37,205 bases of DNA from Nitrospinota bacterium (GTDB taxonomy: Bacteria; Nitrospinota_A; UBA7883; JACRGQ01): NCBI GenBank assembly GCA_016200345.1, contig JACQEX010000065.1, positions 1 to 37,205 on the forward strand, in the 5' to 3' direction. The position numbers were made by a program, and so were the translations under genes. Positions 9,631 to 18,855 of this stretch are shown here, one piece after another (positions within the stretch are counted from its first letter, which is position 1; the number at the start of each line of letters is the position of its first letter). Below the pieces are notes generated by a model. That model did no database searches and had not been told where the DNA came from. It saw only the letters and a list, made by a program, of their open reading frames with translations.

Positions 9631-9972
9631 TTAAACCAGATTTATCCACGGGCCGGCGTTAACCACGTTCTTAAAACCCTTTCCCTTTAAGATTGTCGCC
9701 GCCATGCCGCTACGATTGCCGGACGCGCAACAGAGCAAAATTGTCTTGTCCGCGTCCAACTCCTTCGCCCTGCCCTGAATCTGCTGAAGGGGGATGTTTA
9801 CGCTTCCCCTCGGGTTGCCGTTTACGTACTCCGCCTCGGACCTCACGTCCACTATAACAGCGCCCTCCTCCATATACCTTGGTAAATTTTGTCTTACGGA
9901 ACGAAACATAAGCCGTCTCCTTATATAAACAAATCCCAAAAATCCAATGATTGCGTAAGGGATATATTCCAT
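9631..9972 (-). CDS. membrane-anchored rhodanese-like domain protein
   Basis: N-terminal TM, then VIVDVRSEAEYVNGNPRGSVNIP and active-site loop CCASGNRS. ATG at 9972 preferred (RBS GAGGAG) over the 10020 ORF start. Confidence 0.87.
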   Translation of the reverse strand: MEYIPYAIIGFLGFVYIRRRLMFRSVRQNLPRYMEEGAVIVDVRSEAEYVNGNPRGSVNIPLQQIQGRAKELDADKTILLCCASGNRSGMAATILKGKGFKNVVNAGPWINLV

Positions 9973-9983
9973 CTTTTTTCTCC

Positions 9984-10082
9984 TCAGACGGCGGCGGGAA
10001 GCTCTCCGGCGTACTTCCACTCCTTGCGCGCCTCAAAGTCAAACACCCTGGCCTTAAATGCCTCTTTGTCCAAAATTTCCAT
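9984..10082 (-). pseudogene. N-terminal thioredoxin remnant (32 codons: MEILDKEAFKARVFDFEARKEWKYAGELPAAV*)
   Basis: Matches the thioredoxin N-terminus (…WKYxGxLPAxVDFYAxWCGPC) and stops just before the DFYA/CxxC segment; RBS TAGGAGG upstream. Confidence 0.65.
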
Positions 10083-10110
10083 AATTCCTCCTAAATAATT
10101 TCCTACGGCT

Positions 10111-10138
10111 ATTATAATATAATTTCTTAATATGTCAA
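10111..10138 (-). promoter_or_regulatory. consensus sigma70-type promoter TTGACA-16-TATAAT for the thioredoxin remnant/rhodanese/DUF2892 unit
   Basis: Minus strand TTGACATATTAAGAAATTATATTATAAT; both hexamers match consensus. Confidence 0.75.
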
Positions 10139-10149
10139 CAGTCGGTGTA

Positions 10150-10165
10150 GAATTCTTATAGAATC
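10150..10165. promoter_or_regulatory. candidate ArsR-family operator GAATTCTTATAGAATC
   Basis: Imperfect palindrome in the divergent region, AT-rich, next to the arsR-like start; similar AATTTCTTAATA lies within the promoter spacer. Confidence 0.4.
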
Positions 10166-10197
10166 AATGGCGGAGGCAAACATTAGGAGGGTGATTT

Positions 10198-10506
10198 ATG
10201 CTGGCTAAAAATATTTCCATCTCTAAACTGCAGGGAAAGTGCGAGATGGTTTCGTCCCTATTGCGGGCGCTTTCGCATCCGCAGAGGCTGATGATAATGG
10301 GACACCTCATTCAGGGTGAGAAAACCGTGACGGAACTGAAGGATCTTTGCGGTTCCTCGCAGTCGCAACTTTCGCAGTTTCTCGGGCGCATGAGGCTGGA
10401 GGGCCTGCTGTCCCACCGGAAGGCGGGGCGTTACCAGTACTATTCCGTTTCCGACAAGGACGTGGTGAGGCTTATAAAAGCCCTAATGTCCATATACTGC
10501 AAATAG
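10198..10506 (+). CDS. ArsR/SmtB-family HTH transcriptional regulator
   Basis: LLRALSHPQRLMIMGHLIQGEKTVTELKDLCGSSQSQLSQFLGRMRLEGLLSHRKAGRYQYYSV. Confidence 0.9.
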   Translation: MLAKNISISKLQGKCEMVSSLLRALSHPQRLMIMGHLIQGEKTVTELKDLCGSSQSQLSQFLGRMRLEGLLSHRKAGRYQYYSVSDKDVVRLIKALMSIYCK

Positions 10507-10519
10507 CAAAAAGCGCGGG

Positions 10520-13500
10520 TTATTTTTCCGATTTGACCAGCACGTAGAGCGAGGGCAAAAACAACAGCGTCATAAACGTGCCGCTTAGCAGGCCGCCTAT
10601 CACCGCGCGAGCGAGAGGGGCGTTCGCGCCGGACATCGCCGATGGAAGGAGCGCCATGACGGTGGAAATCGCCGTCATCAAAATCGGGCGCAGTCTCACT
10701 ATTCCGGCGTCCCTCATCGCCAGCGAGGGCGAAACGCCGGATTTCAAACGCTGGTTTGCGAAATCGGTCAAAATGACGCTGTTGGATACGATGATTCCGA
10801 TGAGCATTATCACCCCCATCAGCGATTGAATGTTCAGCGTCGTGCCGGTTAAAAACAGAGTCCAGACGACTCCGATGAACGCGGCGGGAACCGTGGCAAG
10901 AACCACAAGCGGGTCCATGAACGACTTCAACTGGGCCACCATGAGCAAAAAGATGAGTATCAGGGCCAGCGCTATTCCGCCCCCCAGGTTGCCGAAGGAG
11001 GAGCGCATGTTCTCCACCGCGCCGCTCCAATTTATCGCGTACCGTTTCGGCAGGCTCGTTTTTGCCAATATTTTGTCTATGTCGGACGCGACGGAGCCGA
11101 TGTCGCGCCCGGATACGTTTGCCATGACGTCGATGGTTCTTTGTAGCGCGACGTGGGATATCTGCACCGGGATTTTTTCCGGCGTGAGCGTGGCTATGTT
11201 TCTCAGCAGGGTCGGGCCGGCCTTGCCCCATTTTCCGCCCGCGCCGGGGTTTATCGGGATGTTGGAGATGCTCTCCATGCTAACGTCCTCCTCCGGGTAA
11301 ATCGCGCCTATGTAGTAGTTGTTTCCGCTGACCGGGTCGTCCCAAAAATTTGGGGAGAACAAAACGCTGGAGTTCAGCGCGGTAATGACGTTTTTAATGA
11401 CCGCGTCGGTGGTGAGGCCGACGTAGGCGGCCTTGGTTCTGTCCACCTCGATGTGTATGGAGGGATAGTCCAGCTCCTGCTCCACGAAGGAGTCGGTTAT
11501 TCCCGGCACTTTTTTTATTTTCGCCAGAAGGTCGTCCGCAATGTCGTGGGCCTTTTGGAGGTCGGGGCCGGAGACCTTCAGGTTAACCGGCGAAAGCGCG
11601 CCGTAGTTCAGGGCCGAGGCCACGGGGTCAATCATGGAAAACGAAAAGCTGACGTCCGGATACTGGCGGGCGAGCTCGGCGCGGATGGTTCTAATGGCCC
11701 CCTCGGCTCCGACGCCCTTTTCCATGTTCATCTCCACCTCCATCAACGCCTCGTGGGTTGCCGAGTTCGGCGTGTAGGCCGCCGCCCAACTGCTAAGAAC
11801 CCCCGCGTTGGAAAGAATCGTCCCCACGCTCCCCTTTGGAAGCGCGTTGTGGATGGTGTCGGACACCTGGCCGACGAGCTCGGACGTTTTCTCCATTTTT
11901 AGCCCGGTCTTCGCGCGCATCCTGATGTAGAACTGCCCGTGGTCGGTGACCGGGAAAAACTCCGAGCCGAGCAAGGGGATAAGCGCCATGCTGACGACGA
12001 AGAAAAGACCGACAAAAGTTACGACAAGCCTCGGCTTTTTTAGGGAGTTCGCCAACATCCGGTCGTACCCCCTTCGAAATCTTTCGTAACCTTTCGTGAA
12101 AATCCGAACGAGAAGCCCTTTTTTCTCATGCCTCTCGGCCTCTTTGCTTTTAAAAAACCTGCTCGCCGCCAGCGGCGCCACGGTCATCGCGGTGAAATAC
12201 GAGATGATGACCGCGAACCCGACGGCCACGGCAAGCGGGGTGAACAGAAACTTTCCCAGTCCCTGAAAGAACACCACCGGAAAGAAAACTATTATGAGCG
12301 CGAGGGCCGAGACAAGCACGGGGAGGGCCACCTCGGACGCGCCGATTTCGGCGGCCTCGAACGGCAGTTGTCCCGTCTCCAAATGTCGCTCTATGTTTTC
12401 CAGCACGACCACCGCCATGTCTATGAGCGGCCCGGTTACAAGGGCGAGTCCGCCGAGCGTCATAAGGTTAAGCGACTGGTCCGAAAAATATAGCCCCGCC
12501 ATGCAACCGACGATTGAGATTGGAATTGCGAGGCCCGCTATGAACGTCGGCCTAAAACTTCCCAGAAAAAAGTAAATTACCAGCGAGGCCAGGATAACGC
12601 CGAGTATTAACTCGCGGATTACGTCATAAACAGCCTCCCTCACCTTTATGGACTGGTCGAACAATAGTTTTATCTGGGTGCCGTCCGGCAGGGCTGTCAG
12701 CACCTTGGGGATTTTATTTTTTATGCCGTCCACGACGGCGAGCGTGTTGCTCCCCACCCTGCGGAAAATCGGGATGAACATCTGCTTGACACCGTTTATC
12801 TGCACCACGTTCGTCTGCACCGCCGATGCGTCCGCCGTCCGGCCTATGTCCTTGACGAAAACCGGGGCGTCGCCGGAGACCCTGATGGGAAGCTTGTCGA
12901 AATCCTCCAGGGTCGGCACCATTCCGTTGCTCGTCATGCCGAGGTCGAGATTCCCGATTCTCGCGTCCCCGGTCGGTATCATCGCGTTGCCGGTTTTAAG
13001 CGCGTCCACCACGTCCAACGGCGAGAGGCCGTGCCCGACAAGCGCGTTTTTATTCAGGTAGACCATTATCTGCCTAAGCTTGCCGCCGAAAACAACCGGG
13101 GCGACGGCGCCGGGAACTGCGTTCAACTGCGTCCTTACGATGTAGTTCGACTCGTCCCACATCTTCGCCTCGTCCATGTTGGGGGTGTAGACTGAGACCT
13201 GCGCGGCGGGGAGGTTGGCCGTGGGGTCGTACGCCATCACTATGGGCGGTAGCGTTCCGGGCGGAAGATAATGGAGGTCGGACGCCACGAAGTTGCCGAT
13301 TTGGGCGAGAGCGTTGTTAGGGTCGAAACCGGGCTGAAAATAGCAGTTCAAAATGCTGACCGCGCCGAGCGAGCGCGACTCGATGTGATCCAGCCCCGAG
13401 GCCTGCGAAAGCCAGCGCTCGAGGCGGTTTGTAATGTCCATCTCTATCATCTTGGACGGCATGCCGGTGTAGGTGGTTACGACCATGACCGCCGGTAGGC

Positions 13501-13615
13501 GGAAGGTCGGCAGGATGTCCAGCGGGAGCCTCGTGATGGAGAAGAGCCCGACCACGATAAGCACCAACGCCGCGACAATGACCGTGTATGGCGTCCTAAG
13601 CGCCGCTTTTACCAT
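10520..13615 (-). CDS. efflux RND transporter permease subunit (AcrB/HAE-like)
   Basis: ~1031 aa, RND TM organisation, FLPSLYVLVK C-terminus; internal ATG (MVKAALRTPYTVIV) preferred over the 13675 start. Confidence 0.92.
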   Translation of the reverse strand: MVKAALRTPYTVIVAALVLIVVGLFSITRLPLDILPTFRLPAVMVVTTYTGMPSKMIEMDITNRLERWLSQASGLDHIESRSLGAVSILNCYFQPGFDPNNALAQIGNFVASDLHYLPPGTLPPIVMAYDPTANLPAAQVSVYTPNMDEAKMWDESNYIVRTQLNAVPGAVAPVVFGGKLRQIMVYLNKNALVGHGLSPLDVVDALKTGNAMIPTGDARIGNLDLGMTSNGMVPTLEDFDKLPIRVSGDAPVFVKDIGRTADASAVQTNVVQINGVKQMFIPIFRRVGSNTLAVVDGIKNKIPKVLTALPDGTQIKLLFDQSIKVREAVYDVIRELILGVILASLVIYFFLGSFRPTFIAGLAIPISIVGCMAGLYFSDQSLNLMTLGGLALVTGPLIDMAVVVLENIERHLETGQLPFEAAEIGASEVALPVLVSALALIIVFFPVVFFQGLGKFLFTPLAVAVGFAVIISYFTAMTVAPLAASRFFKSKEAERHEKKGLLVRIFTKGYERFRRGYDRMLANSLKKPRLVVTFVGLFFVVSMALIPLLGSEFFPVTDHGQFYIRMRAKTGLKMEKTSELVGQVSDTIHNALPKGSVGTILSNAGVLSSWAAAYTPNSATHEALMEVEMNMEKGVGAEGAIRTIRAELARQYPDVSFSFSMIDPVASALNYGALSPVNLKVSGPDLQKAHDIADDLLAKIKKVPGITDSFVEQELDYPSIHIEVDRTKAAYVGLTTDAVIKNVITALNSSVLFSPNFWDDPVSGNNYYIGAIYPEEDVSMESISNIPINPGAGGKWGKAGPTLLRNIATLTPEKIPVQISHVALQRTIDVMANVSGRDIGSVASDIDKILAKTSLPKRYAINWSGAVENMRSSFGNLGGGIALALILIFLLMVAQLKSFMDPLVVLATVPAAFIGVVWTLFLTGTTLNIQSLMGVIMLIGIIVSNSVILTDFANQRLKSGVSPSLAMRDAGIVRLRPILMTAISTVMALLPSAMSGANAPLARAVIGGLLSGTFMTLLFLPSLYVLVKSEK

Positions 13616-14783
13616 TGTTATTCCTCTCCGCTCCGGCGTCCTTTTTGAGGGCAAGAACCTGCTCTCCGTCGCCAATCGCCAGCATGCCGCGCTGGATTAC
13701 GTCGTCGCCGGCGGAAAGGCCGGAAATTATTTCAACCCTGTCGCCTTGCGCGATTCCGACGGTCACAAACGTTTTTTTCGCCCTTCCGTCGGCGAACAGG
13801 TAGACAAATTTTTTGGCCCCCTCGGTCTCGACCAAATCGGACGGCAGGGCGAGCGCGTTTTCTTTCACGTTGAAATGCAGGAGGACCGAGACGAACATCC
13901 CGGCCCTTAGCCTGTTGTCGGCGTTTTTCACGTCCACTAACACGCGCTGGGTTTTTGTGGACTGGTCCAGCAACGCGTCGAGCCGCGATATCTCCCCCTT
14001 GAATATTTGGTTGGGAAACGCGTCCACCGTGATGTCAACGAGGTTCCCGACCCTCACCCTTGAGACGTCGCTTTGGGGAACGTACACGGCGGCGCGAAGC
14101 AGTTTTTCATTCACCATCAAAAATATTGACGCGTTTTCCCCCCTTCCCGTCGGGGAGATGTAGTCCCCCTGGTACTTAAACCGGCGCGCGATGGAGCCGG
14201 TGAAGGGCGCCGTGATTTTGGTGTAGCCGACCCACGCCTTCGCGGTGTTGAACTTCGCCTTTGCCTCGGAGTAGGCAGAGTCTATGCCGTCGAACTCCTG
14301 CTGTGAGATGACGTTGCCGTTTAACAATTTTAGATATCGCTCCCGCGTCACGTTTTTCAAGCTCAAATCGGCCTTTGCCTTGCTGTATTCGTCCATGACG
14401 TCCGGCGCGTCAATCTCGGCCAAAATCTGGCCCGCCTTTACGTTGTCCCCCTCGTCAACATACAGCTTTTTAAGGTAGCCCGTGATATGGGCGTTTAGGC
14501 TGGCCTCCTCGACCGCCTCCAGCGTTCCGGGAAGCGAAAGGCTTGCCTCCATGTTCCGAACCTCCGGCCTTGTTATGTTCACGGATTTTACGACCCTGGG
14601 AACGGGGACGTTGGACTTCTCCGTCACGTGCATCCGCGCAGCGACGAGGCCGGCAAGAACGGCGAGCACAAGCAGAGTTTTTACGGAAAACAGGGCGCGA
14701 ATAAAATCACCGGCCAAATTTTCCTTTTCCGCGCCTTTTTTAAGCCCGTCGTCCCCGGCCCTGTTTTCGCCCAAACTCATCAT
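13596..14783 (-). CDS. efflux RND transporter periplasmic adaptor subunit
   Basis: Membrane-fusion protein features: VNITRPEVRNMEASLSLPGTLEAVEEASLNAHITGYLKKLYVDEGDNVKAGQILAEID. Confidence 0.92.
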   Translation of the reverse strand: MMSLGENRAGDDGLKKGAEKENLAGDFIRALFSVKTLLVLAVLAGLVAARMHVTEKSNVPVPRVVKSVNITRPEVRNMEASLSLPGTLEAVEEASLNAHITGYLKKLYVDEGDNVKAGQILAEIDAPDVMDEYSKAKADLSLKNVTRERYLKLLNGNVISQQEFDGIDSAYSEAKAKFNTAKAWVGYTKITAPFTGSIARRFKYQGDYISPTGRGENASIFLMVNEKLLRAAVYVPQSDVSRVRVGNLVDITVDAFPNQIFKGEISRLDALLDQSTKTQRVLVDVKNADNRLRAGMFVSVLLHFNVKENALALPSDLVETEGAKKFVYLFADGRAKKTFVTVGIAQGDRVEIISGLSAGDDVIQRGMLAIGDGEQVLALKKDAGAERNNNGKSGA

Positions 14784-14791
14784 TTTCTCCT

Positions 14792-16111
14792 TTAATCTAT
14801 CGGCCCGTTGACGGCGGTCGCCAGAAACGCCAAGGCCGATTCGTACTGATACCTTGTCTGCACGGAAAACGCCTGCGCCTCCAAAAGGGCTGTGTCGGCC
14901 GTCAGCAACTCCAAAAACGTCGCCACTCCCGCGTCGTACCTCAGCTTTGCAAGCCGTGCGTTTTCACCGGCGTTGTCGAGGTTTTCCCTCGCCACCTTCA
15001 GTGTGACGAACTGGCGTTTTAAATCCAGCGCGCCCCTTGCGACCTCCGACTCGATTGTCAGCCTTTGTTTGTCCAGCTCGGCCGAGCCGGCGTCCACCTT
15101 GGCGGAAAACTCGCCGATTCTCGCGGTGGTTTTACGCCCCTCGAAGATGTTCCAAGTCATGCTTAACCCAGCGCCCCACGCGTTGTCCAGCGCGTTTGGA
15201 TAATATCCGTAATATTTTCCAATCCAGCCGCCGGCGGATATGACCGGGTACATCCCGTCCTTTTCCCGGAGCAGGGCGCTTCTCGCCGACTCCAGCTCGT
15301 ACTCGCGTCTTTTAAGCTCGGGCCGGTTTTGCAAGGCCGTTTCGGTGAGTTTTCGCAGGTCGATTTCTCCCGGGTCTACCAACCTCGCGGAGGAGTTCCC
15401 CGCCAAATTAAACGACGTCTCGCTCGGCATGCCAAGAATTTTTAGGAGAAATATTCTTGCCAGCTCCCTGTCGTTTTCGGCCCTTATCAGGTTGAGTCTC
15501 GCCTTGGAGAGCTCCACGTCGGCCTGGCTTAAGTCAAAACTGGGCCGCGCCTTGGCCTCCACCATCGCCGATATTCTCCTGCGGGTCTCCTCAAATTTTG
15601 CCACCCCCTGCCGCGCCACCGCGACAAGCCCCTCGGCGCTGGAGGCGGAGTAAAACGCAAGCTCGGCGCTTAGGGAGACCGCCAGCCGAACCGCCTCCGC
15701 CTGTTGCTCCACTGCGTTGCCAAGCGCCCTGTTCACCGCGATGTCGTTGAGGGTCTTCCCGAAGTCGTAGACCAGCTGGCTCACCCCGGCCACGACGGAA
15801 CTGTAGGAGAGCTCCTTTCCCAAATTTGCCGAGGATCCCGCACCTGGCGAGGGAAGGGTTGTCTCCTGCAATCCGGAGGTGATATCCACCTTGGGAAGCA
15901 TTCCCCCCTCGGCCTCCATCACGGACTTGGAGGCCGCGTTGTAATTTGCGATTGCAGACTTGATGTCCGGGTTTTGTTCGACGGCGAGTTTTTTGACGTC
16001 CTGCAAAGTCCAGGTAAACTGGACGGGCTTTTCGTTCCCGCCGGGTGACGGCTGGGCGCGCGCCGATCCGGGCAGGAAACAAACCGCGACGATTACCGTT
16101 AAAATCTTCAT
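14792..16111 (-). CDS. TolC-family outer-membrane efflux protein
   Basis: Signal peptide; TolC duplicated helical repeats (LTETALQNRPELKRREYELESARSALLREKDGMYPVISAGG). Confidence 0.92.
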   Translation of the reverse strand: MKILTVIVAVCFLPGSARAQPSPGGNEKPVQFTWTLQDVKKLAVEQNPDIKSAIANYNAASKSVMEAEGGMLPKVDITSGLQETTLPSPGAGSSANLGKELSYSSVVAGVSQLVYDFGKTLNDIAVNRALGNAVEQQAEAVRLAVSLSAELAFYSASSAEGLVAVARQGVAKFEETRRRISAMVEAKARPSFDLSQADVELSKARLNLIRAENDRELARIFLLKILGMPSETSFNLAGNSSARLVDPGEIDLRKLTETALQNRPELKRREYELESARSALLREKDGMYPVISAGGWIGKYYGYYPNALDNAWGAGLSMTWNIFEGRKTTARIGEFSAKVDAGSAELDKQRLTIESEVARGALDLKRQFVTLKVARENLDNAGENARLAKLRYDAGVATFLELLTADTALLEAQAFSVQTRYQYESALAFLATAVNGPID

Positions 16112-16189
16112 AACGACTACATCCTAATACGTCATAACTTTCGAATGCATTATTTTAGCATTACATTTTTGTAATCATCGGGGCGGAAA

Positions 16190-16365
16190 AAAACACGAAA
16201 GGACACGAAATGGGGATTGTTTGGGTTTGGGCAAATGCAAAACAATTTTTATCCTTCCGTTCGTCCTTCCGCGCAGGCGGACAAATTTTTCCGTCACCCT
16301 TTCGTGCTTTTTCGTCCCTTCGGCCCGCAAGTTGGGCAGGGATGACATGTCTTTCGTGGTTAATC
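16190..16365. repeat. imperfect inverted repeat with CACGAAAGgACAyG arms
   Basis: AACACGAAAGGACACGAAAT on the left; rc of right arm reads AACCACGAAAGACATGTC. Confidence 0.45.
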
Positions 16366-16377
16366 TCCCTTTTAAGG

Positions 16378-17787
16378 CTAAAGCGGGAACTTTAGGCTCA
16401 CCTTCGTTCCGCGCCCCTCCTGGCTCTCTATCGCCACCTCGCCGTTGTAAAGCCCCATGACGCTTTTTACGATTGTCAGCCCGAGTCCGAACCCGCCCAG
16501 CTTCGTTGCGCTTCTCGAGGCGTCGCCGCGATAAAATCTGTCGAAAATATTCGGAATGTCCGACTTTGGTATCCCCGCGCCGTTGTCCTCCACGGACAAA
16601 ACGACCGCCGTCTCTTCCGTCCGGGTGGAGACTTTTATGGCGCCCCCCCTCTTGGTGTAGTTTATTGCGTTCGACACCACGTTTGTGACGGCCCTTTGGA
16701 ATAGGGTCTTCTCGCCCACAAGCTCCACCGAGGGGTGTAAATCCGCCGTTATTGATATCCCCTCCTCGGCGGCGGAGGCGCCGTAGTAGTCCAAAATATT
16801 GCTCACCTCCGCGGCGAGGTTGAATTTTTCCCTCCTCATGTTCGCGACGGGGCTTTCGGTGCGAGCCAAAAACAGCATGCTGTCTATCATCGCCGAGATG
16901 CGCGTAAACTCCTCCAACACGGACGAAAGAACCTCGCGGTATTCCTCCGCCCCCCTTTCCACGAGAAGGGCGACCTCGACCTCCCCGCGCACGTTGTTTA
17001 TGGGAGTCCTAAGCTCGTGCGCGATGTCGGACGAAAACCGCGATAGACGCTCCAAGGAGTCGCCGAGACGCCCGGCCATATGGTTAATCGTCGTGGCGAG
17101 CGGCACGAGCTCCTGGGGGAGGTTTTCGGTCTCCACTTTTTCCTTTATCGTGGTGCCGGTTATTTTATTTGTGGCGTCTATCAACTCCCGCACCGGGACG
17201 AACGATAGCGACGCAAAGCGATGGCCGAACACGACCACGACCAGCAGGCTGACCCCCAATATGACGAAAAAGCTCATTCTATACCGCGCCAGGATGTCGT
17301 TTTCCGCAGAGAGATCCAACGCCGCATAAACCGTCACCCTCCGAATGGCCTTGTTTGCCGTCTCCACATTTTTAACCATCGCAAGGTAGGAACGCCCGCC
17401 CGTTAGTTCAAATCGGGTGCCGGAGCTTTGTGCAAGGCGCTCGTTCCGCGCGACAACTTTAGACAACACGCCCGACTCCACCTCCGGCGGGATTTGCGGC
17501 GAACTGGCCAAAACCGTGCCGTCCGCGTCCACCACCTTTATGTATGTCCGATCATGGAGGCGCACCGGCCATTCGGACTCCACCCTCCTGCGAAGCCTTT
17601 GCAGTGGCTGGTCGGCGCCGTTGAGAATGAACGTCACCGCCTCAATCCTGTCCCTTAAAAACGCGTTCCCCTCCGCGTCGAGAATTTTTGTGAGTGAAAA
17701 ATATAGCGAGCCCGCCACCACCACCACGACGGCTAGGAGAGTGGCGGAATACCACGCAGTGAGACGCGAGACGATGGACTTAAACAT
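16378..17787 (-). CDS. HAMP-containing sensor histidine kinase (heavy-metal/CusS-like)
   Basis: H-box SSDIAHELRTPINNVRGEVE, N-box NVVSNAINYT, G boxes DNGAGIPKSDIPNIFDRFYR and GGFGLGLTIVK. Start MFKSIVSRLTAW preferred because the longer ORF runs into a repeat. Confidence 0.93.
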   Translation of the reverse strand: MFKSIVSRLTAWYSATLLAVVVVVAGSLYFSLTKILDAEGNAFLRDRIEAVTFILNGADQPLQRLRRRVESEWPVRLHDRTYIKVVDADGTVLASSPQIPPEVESGVLSKVVARNERLAQSSGTRFELTGGRSYLAMVKNVETANKAIRRVTVYAALDLSAENDILARYRMSFFVILGVSLLVVVVFGHRFASLSFVPVRELIDATNKITGTTIKEKVETENLPQELVPLATTINHMAGRLGDSLERLSRFSSDIAHELRTPINNVRGEVEVALLVERGAEEYREVLSSVLEEFTRISAMIDSMLFLARTESPVANMRREKFNLAAEVSNILDYYGASAAEEGISITADLHPSVELVGEKTLFQRAVTNVVSNAINYTKRGGAIKVSTRTEETAVVLSVEDNGAGIPKSDIPNIFDRFYRGDASRSATKLGGFGLGLTIVKSVMGLYNGEVAIESQEGRGTKVSLKFPL

Positions 17788-17806
17788 CAAGTCTCTTCGC
17801 ATTATT

Positions 17807-17874
17807 GGTAGGACACCCTTCAGGGTGTTGTTGGCGCGAACGCGCCAAGGCACACCTTGAAAGGCGTACCCACC
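17807..17874. repeat. REP-like three-hairpin palindromic element (GGTAGG...CCCACC)
   Basis: ACACCC-TTCA-GGGTGT, TTGGCGCG-AA-CGCGCCAA and ACaCCTT-GA-AAGGcGT hairpins enclosed by complementary GGTaGG/CCcACC ends. Confidence 0.75.
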
Positions 17875-17907
17875 GGAATTGGCTCAAATATGGCGCCTTA
17901 CAATCGT

Positions 17908-18582
17908 TCATTGCTCTTCGCGCACGACATAGCCCATCCCCCGGACGGTGTGGATTAGTTTTTTCTCAAACGGGTCGTCCACCTTCGCGCGAAGCCTTCT
18001 AATATGGACGTCCACTATGTTCGAGTCGCTGTCGAAATCCAGCCCCCAGACCTGTTCGGCCAGAATGGTCCTCGAAATAACCTCCCCCGCCCTTCGCGAC
18101 AATACGGATAAGAGGGAAAATTCCTTTGGCGTAAGGGCAAGAACTTGGTTGCCCCTTTTTGCGCGATGCTGAAGAACGTCAACCTCCAAATCCGCAATCC
18201 GCACCACGTCCGAGGCGCGCCCCGGCCCCCGGCGAAAAATGGAGCGCACCATCGCCGTAAGCTCGGAAAAGGAAAACGGCTTCACCATGTAAGCGTCCGC
18301 GCCCAAATCCAGCCCCTTAATTTTTTCATCCGTCCCGTCGCGCGCGCTGAGCATGAGGGTCATGGTCTGTTTGCCGGCTTTTCGTAGCTCGGAGATGACG
18401 GACCATCCGTCCCTTTTGGGGAGCATGACGTCAAGGATGATTAGGTCGTATTCCTCCGAGAGCGCGGAGTGAAGGCCGTCCTCGCCGTCCTCGGCGACGT
18501 CCACGGTGTACCCCTCCTCTGAAAGCCCCTTTTTAAGGTAGGAGGCGGTTTTTTTTTCGTCCTCGATTACCAAGATTCTCAT
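17908..18582 (-). CDS. OmpR-family response regulator (CusR-like)
   Basis: MRILVIEDEKKTASYLKKGLSEEGYTVDVAEDGEDGL, LIILDVMLPKRDGW, C-terminal winged-helix VDVHIRRLRAKVDDPFEKKLIHTVRGMGYV. Confidence 0.95.
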   Translation of the reverse strand: MRILVIEDEKKTASYLKKGLSEEGYTVDVAEDGEDGLHSALSEEYDLIILDVMLPKRDGWSVISELRKAGKQTMTLMLSARDGTDEKIKGLDLGADAYMVKPFSFSELTAMVRSIFRRGPGRASDVVRIADLEVDVLQHRAKRGNQVLALTPKEFSLLSVLSRRAGEVISRTILAEQVWGLDFDSDSNIVDVHIRRLRAKVDDPFEKKLIHTVRGMGYVVREEQ

Positions 18583-18660
18583 AGGGACAATAATACAGCA
18601 AGTGGATTAAATCACGCTGAAGTAAACATGACATTTTCGTAATCTCCCGGAGGATTTTAA

Positions 18661-18798
18661 ACACCGAGGCACAGAGACACGGAGAGAGATAGAAAAGAAG
18701 AAGGACCGGCTCTCCCCCTCCCTAACCCTCCCCCGTCAAGGGGGGGGCAAAAGAATCATTTTCCCGTCCTCTCTGTGTCTCCGTGTCGCTGTGTTTCC
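18661..18798. repeat. long imperfect inverted repeat, GAGACACGGAGAGAG-type arms
   Basis: Left ACACCGAGGCACAGAGACACGGAGAGAG; rc of right arm ACACAGCGACACGGAGACACAGAGAG. Confidence 0.65.
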
Positions 18799-18808
18799 AT
18801 TTTGGGCG

Positions 18809-18837
18809 AAAAAAAACCGCCCCGGATGGGGCGGTTA
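18809..18837 (-). terminator. Rho-independent terminator, probably for the porin gene
   Basis: Minus strand AACCGCCCC-ATCC-GGGGCGGTT followed by TTTTTT. Confidence 0.75.
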
Positions 18838-18855
18838 TAAAAACGCTTGCGCTAG

